Shown piece by piece: positions 1-6,133 of a stretch of 15,046 bases of DNA. Location of the stretch: NCBI GenBank assembly GCA_002306945.1, contig DBTH01000303.1:8653-23698 (forward strand). Direction: 5' to 3'. The stretch comes from Methylacidiphilaceae bacterium UBA1321 (GTDB taxonomy: Bacteria; Verrucomicrobiota; Verrucomicrobiia; Methylacidiphilales; UBA1321). The translations under genes and the position numbers were made by a program. Numbering within the stretch: the stretch's first letter is position 1; each line of letters opens with the position of its first letter. The notes under the pieces are model-generated. The model was given only the letters and a program-made list of their open reading frames with translations. It made no database searches and was not told the origin of the DNA.

Positions 1-258
1 GATGTGCAAATGCCGGAGATGGACGGCTACGAAGCCTCCCGCGTGATCCGTGAGATCGAGAATGAAACGTTCGAGCCGGGCGGGCATTCGGCTCATATTG
101 TCGCCTTGACCGCCAACGCGCTGTCTGGTGACCGGGAACGTTGCCTCGGCGCGGGAATGAACGATTACCTGACCAAACCGGTCCAACTCGCCGAACTCGA
201 ACGGGCGCTTTACCAGGCTCAGGAACGCTTCAAGCAGGCCGCGCCTGAAATGTCATGA
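1..258 (+). CDS. Receiver (REC) domain, C-terminal end of a response regulator or hybrid histidine kinase (5' truncated)
   Basis: The reading frame is open from base 1 and ends at TGA 256-258; the true start is outside the window. The visible 85 residues are the second half of a CheY-like receiver. The first codon (GAT 1-3) is the likely phospho-accepting Asp, because it begins the motif DVQMPEMDGY that follows beta-3 in this family. The signalling Thr lies in IVALTANAL and the invariant Lys in YLTKPV (AAA 175-177). The AALSG-type loop (here ANALSGDRERCLGAGMNDYL) is typical of REC domains at the C terminus of hybrid sensor kinases. Only about 15 residues follow the domain, so there is no DNA-binding output domain after it. 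It ends tail-to-tail with the ArsR gene, overlapping by 6 bases. The kinase part and the signal cannot be seen. Confidence 0.9.
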   Translation, partial: DVQMPEMDGYEASRVIREIENETFEPGGHSAHIVALTANALSGDRERCLGAGMNDYLTKPVQLAELERALYQAQERFKQAAPEMS

Positions 259-600
259 GCCGCCGGAGCGCAGTTCTTTCAGTCGGCGTTTGGCATCCTC
301 TTCGATGCGTCCGCACATGAGCTTGCAAAGGGCGAACAGATTTGGGTCGGCAATCGAATAAAGCGCGAAGTTGCCGTCTTTCTCCTTGGCCACGAATCGG
401 GCGTCGAGCAGAACGCCGAGATGTTTTGAGACGTTGCCCTGTTTCATTCCGGTCTCCTCGATTAATTCGGAAACAGTTCGCGTGCCACCCATCAGGGTAC
501 GCAGAAGACGCAGACGGGACGGTTCGGACAGGATGGCGAAGAGCCTGGCGGCTTCATCTACCTGATTGTCCGACATCATTTTGGATTTTTGTGCTTGCAT
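253..600 (-). CDS. ArsR/SmtB-family transcriptional repressor, probable sulfane-sulfur (persulfide) sensor
   Basis: This is a 115-aa winged-helix protein. A typical ArsR opening (AARLFAILSEPSRLRLL) leads to the HTH (VSELIEETGMKQGNVSKHL, about residues 43-61), followed by the beta-wing (FVAKEKDGNFALYSI). It lacks the alpha-5 DxHx10HxxE zinc site and the alpha-3 CxC site of metal-sensing relatives. Its only cysteines are Cys92 and Cys96 (CKLMC) in the C-terminal helix. Its gene is divergent from a YgaP-like rhodanese; in E. coli the ArsR protein YgaV controls ygaP and responds to sulfide/persulfide. Persulfide sensing through the Cys pair is therefore likely, but it is inference. The start is ambiguous: ATG at 600 is used here, but ATG at 579 or 576 would give 108 or 107 aa, and none has a clear Shine-Dalgarno. 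An open extension to 669 is rejected because it crosses the operator and enters the neighbouring gene. Confidence 0.9.
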   Translation of the reverse strand: MQAQKSKMMSDNQVDEAARLFAILSEPSRLRLLRTLMGGTRTVSELIEETGMKQGNVSKHLGVLLDARFVAKEKDGNFALYSIADPNLFALCKLMCGRIEEDAKRRLKELRSGGS

Positions 601-601
601 A

Positions 602-631
602 TTACTGAATAGTAGTATAGTTATACAGTAA
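602..631. promoter_or_regulatory. Probable ArsR operator: 30-bp imperfect dyad between divergent genes
   Basis: The left arm TTACTGAATA (602-611) and right arm TATACAGTAA (622-631) are inverted repeats matching at 9 of 10 positions, separated by 10 bases. The site is AT-rich against a GC-rich background. It begins one base beyond the ArsR ATG at 600 and ends 15 bases before the rhodanese ATG at 647. ArsR-family repressors bind such dyads over their own promoters, so autoregulation and control of both directions are likely. TATAGT (616-621) is a possible -10 inside the dyad, without a convincing -35. Confidence 0.6.
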
Positions 632-646
632 CAAATAAAAACGATT

Positions 647-1213
647 ATGACAAGCCCAGAATCTTTCATTCAGCGGGTTGCCCCTTCCGCGGCGCAACAG
701 ACCCAGTCCGATTCCCTTTTCCTCGATGTGCGTACTCCGGCCGAGTATGAGGATGCGCACATTGCGGGTGCGGTTCTGCGTCCGCTTGGAACGTGGGAGC
801 CGGGTGAAATCGCTTTTCTTGCCGCGGGTAAAAAACAGTGCGTCGTCGTCTGTCAGTCGGGCAAGCGCGCCACGCAGGCGGCGCAGAAATTGCAAGGGGC
901 GGGATTTCCCGGTCTTGTGGTGCTCGATGGCGGTGTCAATGCATGGGCGGCGGCGGGACTTCCCCTGGAACGCGGTCGCAAGACGATTTCGCTCGAACGC
1001 CAGGTGCGCATTGCTGCCGGGACGTTTGTGCTCACGGGAGCGTTGCTCGGTTATTTTGTAAATCCGAACTGGATCGCTCTTTCCGGTTTCGTCGGGGCGG
1101 GATTGATCTTTGCCGGAATCACCGACACCTGCGGTATGGGAATGTTGCTGGCGAAGATGCCGTGGAATAATCGCGGGTGTTCCTGCGGTTCGAGCTGTTC
1201 GGTTTCAAAATAA
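647..1213 (+). CDS. YgaP-like rhodanese with C-terminal DUF2892 membrane anchor
   Basis: This 188-aa protein should transfer sulfane sulfur (thiosulfate or persulfide sulfur to thiol acceptors) at the inner face of the membrane. Residues about 20-110 form a rhodanese domain with LFLDVRTPAEYEDAHIAGA, the active-site loop CQSGKRAT with catalytic Cys69, and the closing GGVNAWAAAG. Residues about 113-172 are a DUF2892 domain with two hydrophobic segments around the family motif TDTCGMGMLLAKMPWN. The tail ends in CSCGSSC (178-184), three cysteines that could bind a metal or carry persulfide. Domain order and length match E. coli YgaP (about 174 aa). It lies opposite the ArsR gene, and its stop (1211-1213) is 13 bases before the reductase start, so the two + genes are presumably one operon. 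The start ATG 647 lacks an obvious Shine-Dalgarno but is the only position consistent with the domain start. Confidence 0.93.
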   Translation: MTSPESFIQRVAPSAAQQTQSDSLFLDVRTPAEYEDAHIAGAVLRPLGTWEPGEIAFLAAGKKQCVVVCQSGKRATQAAQKLQGAGFPGLVVLDGGVNAWAAAGLPLERGRKTISLERQVRIAAGTFVLTGALLGYFVNPNWIALSGFVGAGLIFAGITDTCGMGMLLAKMPWNNRGCSCGSSCSVSK

Positions 1214-1226
1214 GGAAGGAGTTCTC

Positions 1227-2891
1227 ATGTCGAAAAGCAATTCTTCGAGAAAGGTGCTGATTGTTGGCGGAGTGGCGGGTGGGGCGTCGTGCGCAGCGCG
1301 GTTGCGTCGTCTGGATGAGAAGGCGGAGATTATTTTGGTGGATCGCGGACCGCACGTGTCGTTTGCGAATTGCGGCCTGCCGTATTATATCGGCGGTGTG
1401 ATCGAGCAGGAGAAAAGCCTGTTGATCGCCGACGGAAAGTTGTTCCGGGAGCGGTTCAATATCGAAGTGCGCACGCGAACCGAGGTGGTTTCGATTGACC
1501 GGGAGAAAAAACAGGTCGGATTGCGCGATCTGGCGAGCGGGAAGACGTGTTTCGAATCGTACGACTCCCTGGTGCTTTCGCCGGGCGCATCGCCGCTTCG
1601 CCCGCCGTTGCCGGGCATTGACCTGCCGGGGATTTTCACGATGCGCAATATCCCGGACAGTCTCGCCATCAAGGACTGGGTCAAGTCGCGGGCGTCCAAA
1701 AAAGCGGTTGTCGTCGGGGGCGGTTTCATCGGTCTGGAAATGACTGAAAATTTGCAACGGCTTGGCGTCGAGGTCACGGTGGTGGAAATGCTCGATCAGG
1801 TGATGCCTCCGCTTGATTCCGAAATGGCAGCGATGGTGGCCGTTCATTTGCAGAAGCGCGGAGTGAAACTCGCATTGGGCGACGGCGTTGCCGGTTTTGA
1901 ACAGGGCGCCTCGGGCGGGTTGTCGGTGAAAACAAAAGGCGGAGCGTCCTATGCGGCTGATCTCGTGATTTTGTCGATTGGCGTGCGGCCTGAGACGAAA
2001 CTGGCGGTCGCGGCCGGGCTTGAACTGGGCCCGCGCGGCGGGATTCGCGTCGATGAGCAGATGCGCACCAGCGATGCGTCGATCTGGGCGGTTGGAGATG
2101 CGGTCGAGGTGCGCGATTGGGTGACGGGACTGGAAGCGCTCATTCCGCTCGCAGGCCCGGCGAACCGTCAGGGACGGATTGCCGCCGACGCGATTTGCGG
2201 GAGAGACTCGTCGTTTCGCGGTGTGCAGGGAACAGCCATTTGCGGCGTGCTCGGACAGATTGTGGCGATGACCGGGGCGAGCGAAAAATCGCTCAAGCGC
2301 GCCGGGATTGCCGATTACGAGAAGGTCTACGTCCATCCGGGTAGTCATGCCGGGTATTATCCCGGCGCAGAGAAGATCCATCTCAAACTCCTGTTCCGGA
2401 AATCGGACGGTCGCATTCTGGGAGCGCAGGCGGTCGGTGGGGGCGGAGTCGACAAACGCATCGACGTCATCGCCATGGCCATCCAGAAGAACGGAACCGT
2501 CTACGATCTGGAAGAGGCTGAGTTGTGCTATGCGCCGCAATTCGGCGGAGCGAAGGATCCGGTGAATTTCGCCGGAATGGTCGCGGCCAATGTATTGCGG
2601 GGCGATATGCCTGTCGCTCACTGGAACGAACCCGCGGGGGAGGGAACGGTTTATCTCGATGTGCGGGATGAGGACGAATTCGCCTCGGGTCACCTGCCTA
2701 GCGCGGTGAACATCCCGCTCAACTCCCTGCGGGATAATATCGGTTCGCTGCCTGACAGTAATGATTTGCGGGTCTACTGCGCTGTCGGATTGCGGGGTTA
2801 TCTGGCCACGCGGTTGCTCACGCAGCGGGGCGTGGCCGCGCGCAATGTCTCCGGGGGATGGAGTTCCGCTCCTGCCGCGAGGAATAAATGA
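1227..2891 (+). CDS. CoA-disulfide reductase / NAD(P)H polysulfide reductase with C-terminal rhodanese domain
   Basis: This 554-aa flavoprotein reduces CoA disulfide or CoA-persulfide and polysulfide with NAD(P)H. The N-terminal FAD site is LIVGGVAGGASCAARLRR (11-28). The single active-site Cys49 sits in SFANCGLPYYIGG, the signature that separates this family from two-Cys disulfide reductases. NAD(P) binding is at VVVGGGFIGLEM (161-172) and the second FAD motif is IWAVGD (286-291). The dimerisation domain carries the conserved Tyr motif CYAPQFGGAKDP (Tyr435). Residues about 473-550 add a rhodanese domain (YLDVRDEDEFASGHL) with Cys518 in YCAVGLRGY. This architecture is that of the CoADR-RHD/Npsr enzymes known from Bacillus and Shewanella. 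The start ATG 1227 is chosen over an upstream in-frame GTG because AAGGAAGGAG (1212-1221) lies 5 bases before it. It is the second gene of the ArsR-controlled unit and supplies a second rhodanese. Confidence 0.94.
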   Translation: MSKSNSSRKVLIVGGVAGGASCAARLRRLDEKAEIILVDRGPHVSFANCGLPYYIGGVIEQEKSLLIADGKLFRERFNIEVRTRTEVVSIDREKKQVGLRDLASGKTCFESYDSLVLSPGASPLRPPLPGIDLPGIFTMRNIPDSLAIKDWVKSRASKKAVVVGGGFIGLEMTENLQRLGVEVTVVEMLDQVMPPLDSEMAAMVAVHLQKRGVKLALGDGVAGFEQGASGGLSVKTKGGASYAADLVILSIGVRPETKLAVAAGLELGPRGGIRVDEQMRTSDASIWAVGDAVEVRDWVTGLEALIPLAGPANRQGRIAADAICGRDSSFRGVQGTAICGVLGQIVAMTGASEKSLKRAGIADYEKVYVHPGSHAGYYPGAEKIHLKLLFRKSDGRILGAQAVGGGGVDKRIDVIAMAIQKNGTVYDLEEAELCYAPQFGGAKDPVNFAGMVAANVLRGDMPVAHWNEPAGEGTVYLDVRDEDEFASGHLPSAVNIPLNSLRDNIGSLPDSNDLRVYCAVGLRGYLATRLLTQRGVAARNVSGGWSSAPAARNK

Positions 2892-2924
2892 TCCGGCGGC
2901 GAGTCGCGCATCGCGGCCAGAGAA

Positions 2925-3752
2925 TCAACCGTTGAACGTCATCCCGGCAGAGGCTGTATGAACTTTGCCGGGGAAGGCGTTATAGAGCATGTGAACGGCG
3001 GTCATGCCGGTGCAATGGTTGGGATAGAGCGCGGGGGAACCGAGCGATTTGAGTTCGGCGATGGTATCCTTCACACGCTGTTCCGGCGCGTTGAGCAGGT
3101 GCATGCCGCCGAAGACCGAGCCGATGCGCTCGCCGGTGAGTTGGTGGATGTAGCGCAGGATATTGATGACGCCCGCGTGCGCGCAGCCGAGAACGACGCG
3201 GATGCCTTCACTCGTCGCATAATAGAGCGAAAGATCGTCGTCGAGAGGATCGGGTTGGCTGAGAGCTTCGTCGAGGAAGAACGGCCCGCCGGTGTTTTCG
3301 AAAGTGGTGACGCGCGGGACGATGCCGGTGGCGAAAACGCCGGGAATGATTTCAGTCGATTTCTCGACCGGTCGATAACGATCCTTCCATGACGCGAAAA
3401 GAATTTCGTCGGTGAGAAGGGAGATGCTTGTGCATTTGCATGCGCCGGAGGGCATGCGGGCGAATTTGCGTTTCAGCGCACCGGGATGGAGATAGACGGG
3501 ACAGGATTTGTTTTCTTCCAGAACGGTTTTAAGTCCACTGGTGTGATCGTAATGGCCGTGGCTGAGAACGACCGCGTCGAGGGAGGTGAGAGGGATGCCG
3601 AGTTTGGCGGTGTTGTTGACGAGGCCGAATCCCTGCCCGGTGTCGAAGAGGAGGGAGCGATCCTGGCTGCGAATGTGCCAGCAGAGGCCGTGCTCGCCGA
3701 TCAATCCGCCAACGGTGACGGTGTTTTCGCACACCAGAGTCAATTCGCTCAT
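2925..3752 (-). CDS. Metallo-beta-lactamase-fold hydrolase
   Basis: This 275-aa cytoplasmic hydrolase of the MBL superfamily probably binds two metal ions. The metal motif is LSHGHYDH, with His65, His67, Asp69 and His70. Further ligands are His192 in GCAHAG and His246 in NHCTG. FDTGQG (36-41) is the family's early strand and turn. The layout, with DDDLSLYY before GCAHAG and a closing GMHLLNA/NHCTG block, resembles the subgroup often named dihydropterin-(ribofuranosyl)aminobenzene 5'-phosphate synthase-like. The substrate cannot be read from sequence. No signal peptide is seen from the chosen start. The frame is open upstream to 4235, but ATG 3752 gives the normal family start (MSELTLVCENTV) and avoids overlap with the gene at 3832. 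It converges with the reductase (33-base gap) and is divergent from DUF134, with which such hydrolases are often associated. Confidence 0.88.
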   Translation of the reverse strand: MSELTLVCENTVTVGGLIGEHGLCWHIRSQDRSLLFDTGQGFGLVNNTAKLGIPLTSLDAVVLSHGHYDHTSGLKTVLEENKSCPVYLHPGALKRKFARMPSGACKCTSISLLTDEILFASWKDRYRPVEKSTEIIPGVFATGIVPRVTTFENTGGPFFLDEALSQPDPLDDDLSLYYATSEGIRVVLGCAHAGVINILRYIHQLTGERIGSVFGGMHLLNAPEQRVKDTIAELKSLGSPALYPNHCTGMTAVHMLYNAFPGKVHTASAGMTFNG

Positions 3753-3831
3753 GTGCCGACGATACGGCGTGACGTGGCGTGGACAAGCAAAAGAAAATGA
3801 CGGCGGGGCGGATTTGAGGTAAGAGAAAACC

Positions 3832-4191
3832 ATGCCCAGACCATTCTGCCCCCGCCGAGTAGCCAATTGTCCCGATGTGGCTTTCTTCAAGCCTGCGGGA
3901 ATTCCGCTGGGACAGTTGAACGTCGTGGTCATGCCTCTGGACGAATTCGAAGCGATCCGGCTGGCGGACGGCCAGGGGCTCGAACAGACGGAGGCGGCAA
4001 AGATCATGGGAGTGTCCCGCCAGACTTTTTCCCGCATCATCCGTTCAGCCCGGGGGAAGGTGGCTGACTTTCTGACCAACGGCGCGGCATTGAAGATCGA
4101 GGGCGGCCCGGTGAAATCCCGGTGCGCGGGCAAACGCGGCGGTGCGTCCGGCTGCGGCAAAAAAGGCTGCTGTAAAACCGCTAAAAAATAA
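3832..4191 (+). CDS. DUF134 / UPF0251 family DNA-binding protein with Cys-rich tail
   Basis: This 119-aa protein matches the UPF0251 (DUF134) pattern from end to end: MPRPFCPRRV at the start, FFKPAGIPLGQL, LDEFEAIRLADGQGLEQTE, then the sigma-70 region 4-like helix-turn-helix AAKIMGVSRQTFSRIIRSAR (about 55-74) and ALKIEGG. It is therefore a predicted DNA-binding regulator whose targets are unknown. Cys6 and Cys13 at the N terminus and Cys98, 108, 113 and 114 in the tail (SGCGKKGCC) could form a metal or Fe-S site. In anaerobes this family is a common neighbour of NifX-like and MBL-fold genes, both present here. GAGG at 3816-3819 lies 12 bases before the ATG, which is a weak ribosome site. It may regulate the divergent MBL gene or the NifX-like gene at 4739; this is inference from position. 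Confidence 0.92.
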   Translation: MPRPFCPRRVANCPDVAFFKPAGIPLGQLNVVVMPLDEFEAIRLADGQGLEQTEAAKIMGVSRQTFSRIIRSARGKVADFLTNGAALKIEGGPVKSRCAGKRGGASGCGKKGCCKTAKK

Positions 4192-4204
4192 GCGTAAAAA
4201 TATC

Positions 4205-4247
4205 TTGGCGTTTTTTGTTGTGAGCGTATGCTCATAACTTGTGAGCG
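4205..4247 (+). promoter_or_regulatory. Possible promoter with operator dyad and direct repeat upstream of the thioesterase
   Basis: TTGGCG (4205-4210) and TATGCT (4227-4232) are spaced by 16 bases and could be -35/-10 elements. Overlying them is a 22-bp imperfect dyad at 4217-4238, with TGAGC (4221-4225) against GCTCA (4230-4234) and outer GTT against AAC; 9 of 11 pairs match. The 9-mer TTGTGAGCG occurs at 4218-4226 and again at 4239-4247, exactly 21 bases (two helical turns) apart, and the GTG start codon (4241) lies in the second copy. With this -10, transcription would begin about at the GTG, giving a leaderless message. The binding protein is unknown; DUF134 just upstream is one candidate. 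Confidence 0.35.
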
Positions 4248-4711
4248 ATAAATCCGTTTACGAATCGTTGCGCGGCCTCCATGAGAGCTGTGCCGTCTGC
4301 GGATCCGACCACCCGTTTGGGTTAAAACTTGGGTTTGCCATTCTGGAGCCGGGGCGGGTGCGCGCCTCCGTTGTCCCCGTGCCGGAGTGGAACGGGTATT
4401 CGCATCGTCTTCACGGCGGCGTGGCGGCGTCGATACTGGACGGGGCCATGACGCACGCGCTGTTTTCCCTCGGGATCGCAGCGGTGACGGCGGCGCTGGA
4501 GGTGCGGTATCACCGGCCGGTTCGCGTCGGAGTGGAAATTCAAGCCGTGGGACATCGGGTGCGTTCGCGGCGGTCGCTGCACATTCTGGAGGCGACGATT
4601 CATCAGGGAGGAATTCTCTGCGTGAGCGCCGTGGGCCGATTCATGGAATCCGAAGAGGTGGCGTTACCCGAGCGCTTGCGCGGGCAGTCCCCCGCCTCTT
4701 TAACAGCCTGA
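4241..4711 (+). CDS. PaaI/YbgC-type hotdog-fold thioesterase
   Basis: This 156-aa protein has a single hotdog domain. The motif HRLHGGVAASILDGAMTHAL (about 52-71) is the catalytic region of PaaI-like acyl-CoA thioesterases: HGG starts the central helix and Asp in LDGAM is the usual catalytic acid. A conserved strand follows (ALEVRYHRPVRVG). N-terminal cysteines in ESCAVCGSDHPFGLKL resemble a small CxxC element seen in some members of this group. The substrate is presumably an acyl-CoA but is not identifiable. The start is GTG 4241; there is no other in-frame start before the domain and no Shine-Dalgarno, consistent with a leaderless message. It lies between the DUF134 and NifX-like genes, 27 bases before the latter, so its link to their function is unclear. 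Confidence 0.87.
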   Translation: MSDKSVYESLRGLHESCAVCGSDHPFGLKLGFAILEPGRVRASVVPVPEWNGYSHRLHGGVAASILDGAMTHALFSLGIAAVTAALEVRYHRPVRVGVEIQAVGHRVRSRRSLHILEATIHQGGILCVSAVGRFMESEEVALPERLRGQSPASLTA

Positions 4712-4738
4712 TAAAAACTAAAAAAGGAAACAATCGAT

Positions 4739-5089
4739 ATGAAAATAGCCGTGGCATTGAACAACGGGAAACTGGCGGGGCATTTCAGCTCTGTGGAAAC
4801 TTTTGCAATCTACAACGCGACTGCCGACTCGTTCGAAGGGCCGGTCATGCGTGCTCCCAACGGTGCAGGACGAGAACACCGTCCGTATGCGGACGTGGCG
4901 GAGGCGCTTATGGGTTGCCATGCAGTCATAGCGGGCGGCATGGGCCACCGGATCGCGGAGGAAATCTCCTTGTCGGGCATCGAACCGGTCATCTCGGCGG
5001 AGGACGATGAACCGGCTGAACTGGCGCGCAAGTACGCCAAGGGTCAGCTTCGGCGCGGACAGTTCCACCGTTGTTGCCACAGCGCCTGA
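4739..5089 (+). CDS. NifX/NifB C-terminal-like (dinitrogenase Fe-Mo cofactor biosynthesis) family protein
   Basis: This 116-aa protein is a stand-alone domain of the family that binds Fe-Mo or Mo-Cu type clusters (NifX, NafY, NifB C-terminus, orange protein). The hallmark GHFSSVETFAIYN (14-26) corresponds to the usual HFG..ptFaIyd segment, and VIAGGMGHRIAEEISLSGI (63-81) to the glycine-rich cofactor-binding segment. It ends in HRCCHSA, a Cys-Cys-His tail that could ligate metal. There are no nif genes in the window, so a role in nitrogen fixation is not implied; stand-alone copies are common next to DUF134 in non-fixing anaerobes. AAAAAGGAAA (4721-4730) supplies a good ribosome site for ATG 4739. 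It follows the thioesterase by 27 bases and may be cotranscribed. Confidence 0.9.
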   Translation: MKIAVALNNGKLAGHFSSVETFAIYNATADSFEGPVMRAPNGAGREHRPYADVAEALMGCHAVIAGGMGHRIAEEISLSGIEPVISAEDDEPAELARKYAKGQLRRGQFHRCCHSA

Positions 5090-5164
5090 TGTCAGATTCG
5101 TGCACGCGGTGGGAGCGTGTTTAATATCTTGATGTAAGGGCGGCAGAGGAAGGAGACTGTGGGG

Positions 5165-6046
5165 ATGTTGGACTATCGCCTGCATGTTTTCCGGACGGTT
5201 GCCGAACTCAAGAGCATCAGCGCGGCGGCGCGGAAGTTGAATATCTCCCAGCCAGCGGTGACGCAGCACATCAAGCGTCTGGAGGAGGAATTTTCCTCGC
5301 AATTGATTCTGCGTTCGCCCAGTGGGATTTCGCTGACCGAGACCGGATACGTCCTGCTCGATCACGCCCTGCGCGTGGCCGACCTGCACGAGGAAGTGGC
5401 ACAGAAGCTCGGCGTATTTCAGGGCAGACTCAGCGGTCAATTGCGTCTCGGTGCGAGCACGACAATCACTCAATATTACCTGCCGCCGTTGCTGGCGGCG
5501 TTCCTGCGGGCGCATCCTGACGTGCATTTGTCCTTTTTGGGCGGAAACACCGAGGAGATTATCGGCGCACTCTTGTCGCACCGGATCGACCTCGGTCTGG
5601 TCGAGGGGTTGTGCCGGAGGCGGGATCTGAAGGCGAAGGATTTTTACGAGGACGAAATTGTCTGCGTGGCGGCCAAGGGTCATCCGGCGACGCGGACAAA
5701 GACGTTGATCGCAGGGGCGCTTGCGGACTATCCGATCATCCAGCGCGAAGCGGGATCGGGGACGCGGGAATATGCCGAACGGGCCTTGCGACGGGCGGGG
5801 GTGAAGGTGGAGCGGTTGCGCGTGGTGGCGGAAGTGCCCAGCAGCGAAGCGATCAAGGGGATATTGGAGGCGGGACTGGGGTTGAGCTTTTTGTCGCGGT
5901 TGAGTGTGCGGGAGGAGTTGGAATCGGGGGATTTGTGCGAGGTGAAAATTCGCGGTGTCCGCATCCAGCGTCCCTTCCTGGCATTGCATCATCAGGGGCC
6001 TGCGCCGGGCGGTGTGGCGGGAGCGTTTCTCAAGACGGTTCTTTGA
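5165..6046 (+). CDS. LysR-family transcriptional regulator (CysB/YeiE/CbbR-like)
   Basis: This 293-aa protein has the full LysR layout. The N-terminal winged HTH is SISAAARKLNISQPAVTQHI (about 17-36), followed by the linker helix and a two-lobed effector domain from about residue 90 (LRLGASTTITQYYLPPLLAA). The pattern AGSGTREYAERALRRAGV is typical of the subgroup that binds small oxyanions (CysB, Cbl, YeiE). The ATG at 5165 is preferred over GTG 5159 because AGGAAGGAG (5147-5155) lies 9 bases before the ATG but only 3 before the GTG. It precedes a YeiH transporter in the same direction, 87 bases away; in E. coli yeiE and yeiH are neighbours and YeiE is reported to respond to sulfite. The effector here is inferred, not seen. 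Confidence 0.93.
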   Translation: MLDYRLHVFRTVAELKSISAAARKLNISQPAVTQHIKRLEEEFSSQLILRSPSGISLTETGYVLLDHALRVADLHEEVAQKLGVFQGRLSGQLRLGASTTITQYYLPPLLAAFLRAHPDVHLSFLGGNTEEIIGALLSHRIDLGLVEGLCRRRDLKAKDFYEDEIVCVAAKGHPATRTKTLIAGALADYPIIQREAGSGTREYAERALRRAGVKVERLRVVAEVPSSEAIKGILEAGLGLSFLSRLSVREELESGDLCEVKIRGVRIQRPFLALHHQGPAPGGVAGAFLKTVL

Positions 6047-6059
6047 TGTGTATCAAGTG

Positions 6060-6080
6060 GATATAATTTCAAGTTATCTC
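6060..6080 (+). promoter_or_regulatory. Candidate LysR-type binding box with overlapping TATAAT
   Basis: A 21-bp imperfect dyad is centred on C6070: ATAA (6063-6066) against TTAT (6074-6077), inner TT/AA and outer GA/TC, 8 of 10 pairs matching. It fits the T-N11-A core of LTTR sites (T6064, A6076). A consensus TATAAT occupies 6062-6067, but only a poor -35 (TTCTTT, 6039-6044) lies 17 bases upstream, as expected of an activator-dependent promoter. It is in the 87-base AT-rich gap between the LysR gene and the transporter it probably controls. Confidence 0.45.
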
Positions 6081-6108
6081 GAATTAAAAAATAATATTTC
6101 CGATTCGA
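6079..6108. repeat. Inverted repeat in the yeiH leader
   Basis: TCGAAT (6079-6084) and ATTCGA (6103-6108) are perfect inverted repeats around an AT-rich 18-base spacer. It directly adjoins the LTTR-like dyad and lies upstream of the YeiH start at 6134. It could be a second regulator half-site pair (the activation site of LTTR promoters) or a weak RNA hairpin. Confidence 0.35.
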
Positions 6109-6133
6109 TAAGACTATACGCTATCAACAGCAC

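Noticed and set aside
1119..2693. Long antisense open frame (524 codons) opposite the CoA-disulfide reductase
   Set aside because: The translation is Arg/His/Ser-rich without any domain pattern, and the plus-strand gene is unambiguous; it reflects codon bias on the other strand.
2958..3800. Two plus-strand open frames (2958-3392, 3486-3800) opposite the MBL-fold gene
   Set aside because: Complementary shadows of a gene with all metal-binding motifs on the minus strand; their Glu/Gly/Val/Asp-rich composition is the expected antisense product.
4179..4194. Possible terminator after DUF134 (CGCT/AGCG around an A-rich loop)
   Set aside because: Only four base pairs and followed by A-rich rather than T-rich sequence.
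4239..4250. Resemblance of TTGTGAGCGATAA to the left part of the E. coli lac operator
   Set aside because: The match is nine bases plus a shifted remainder, and no LacI-type gene is visible; treated as coincidence, although a GalR/LacI-type regulator elsewhere is not excluded.
4718..5992. 424-codon minus-strand frame across the NifX-like and LysR genes
   Set aside because: It spans two recognised plus-strand genes and their gap, and the translation is Gln/Arg/His-rich without a fold.
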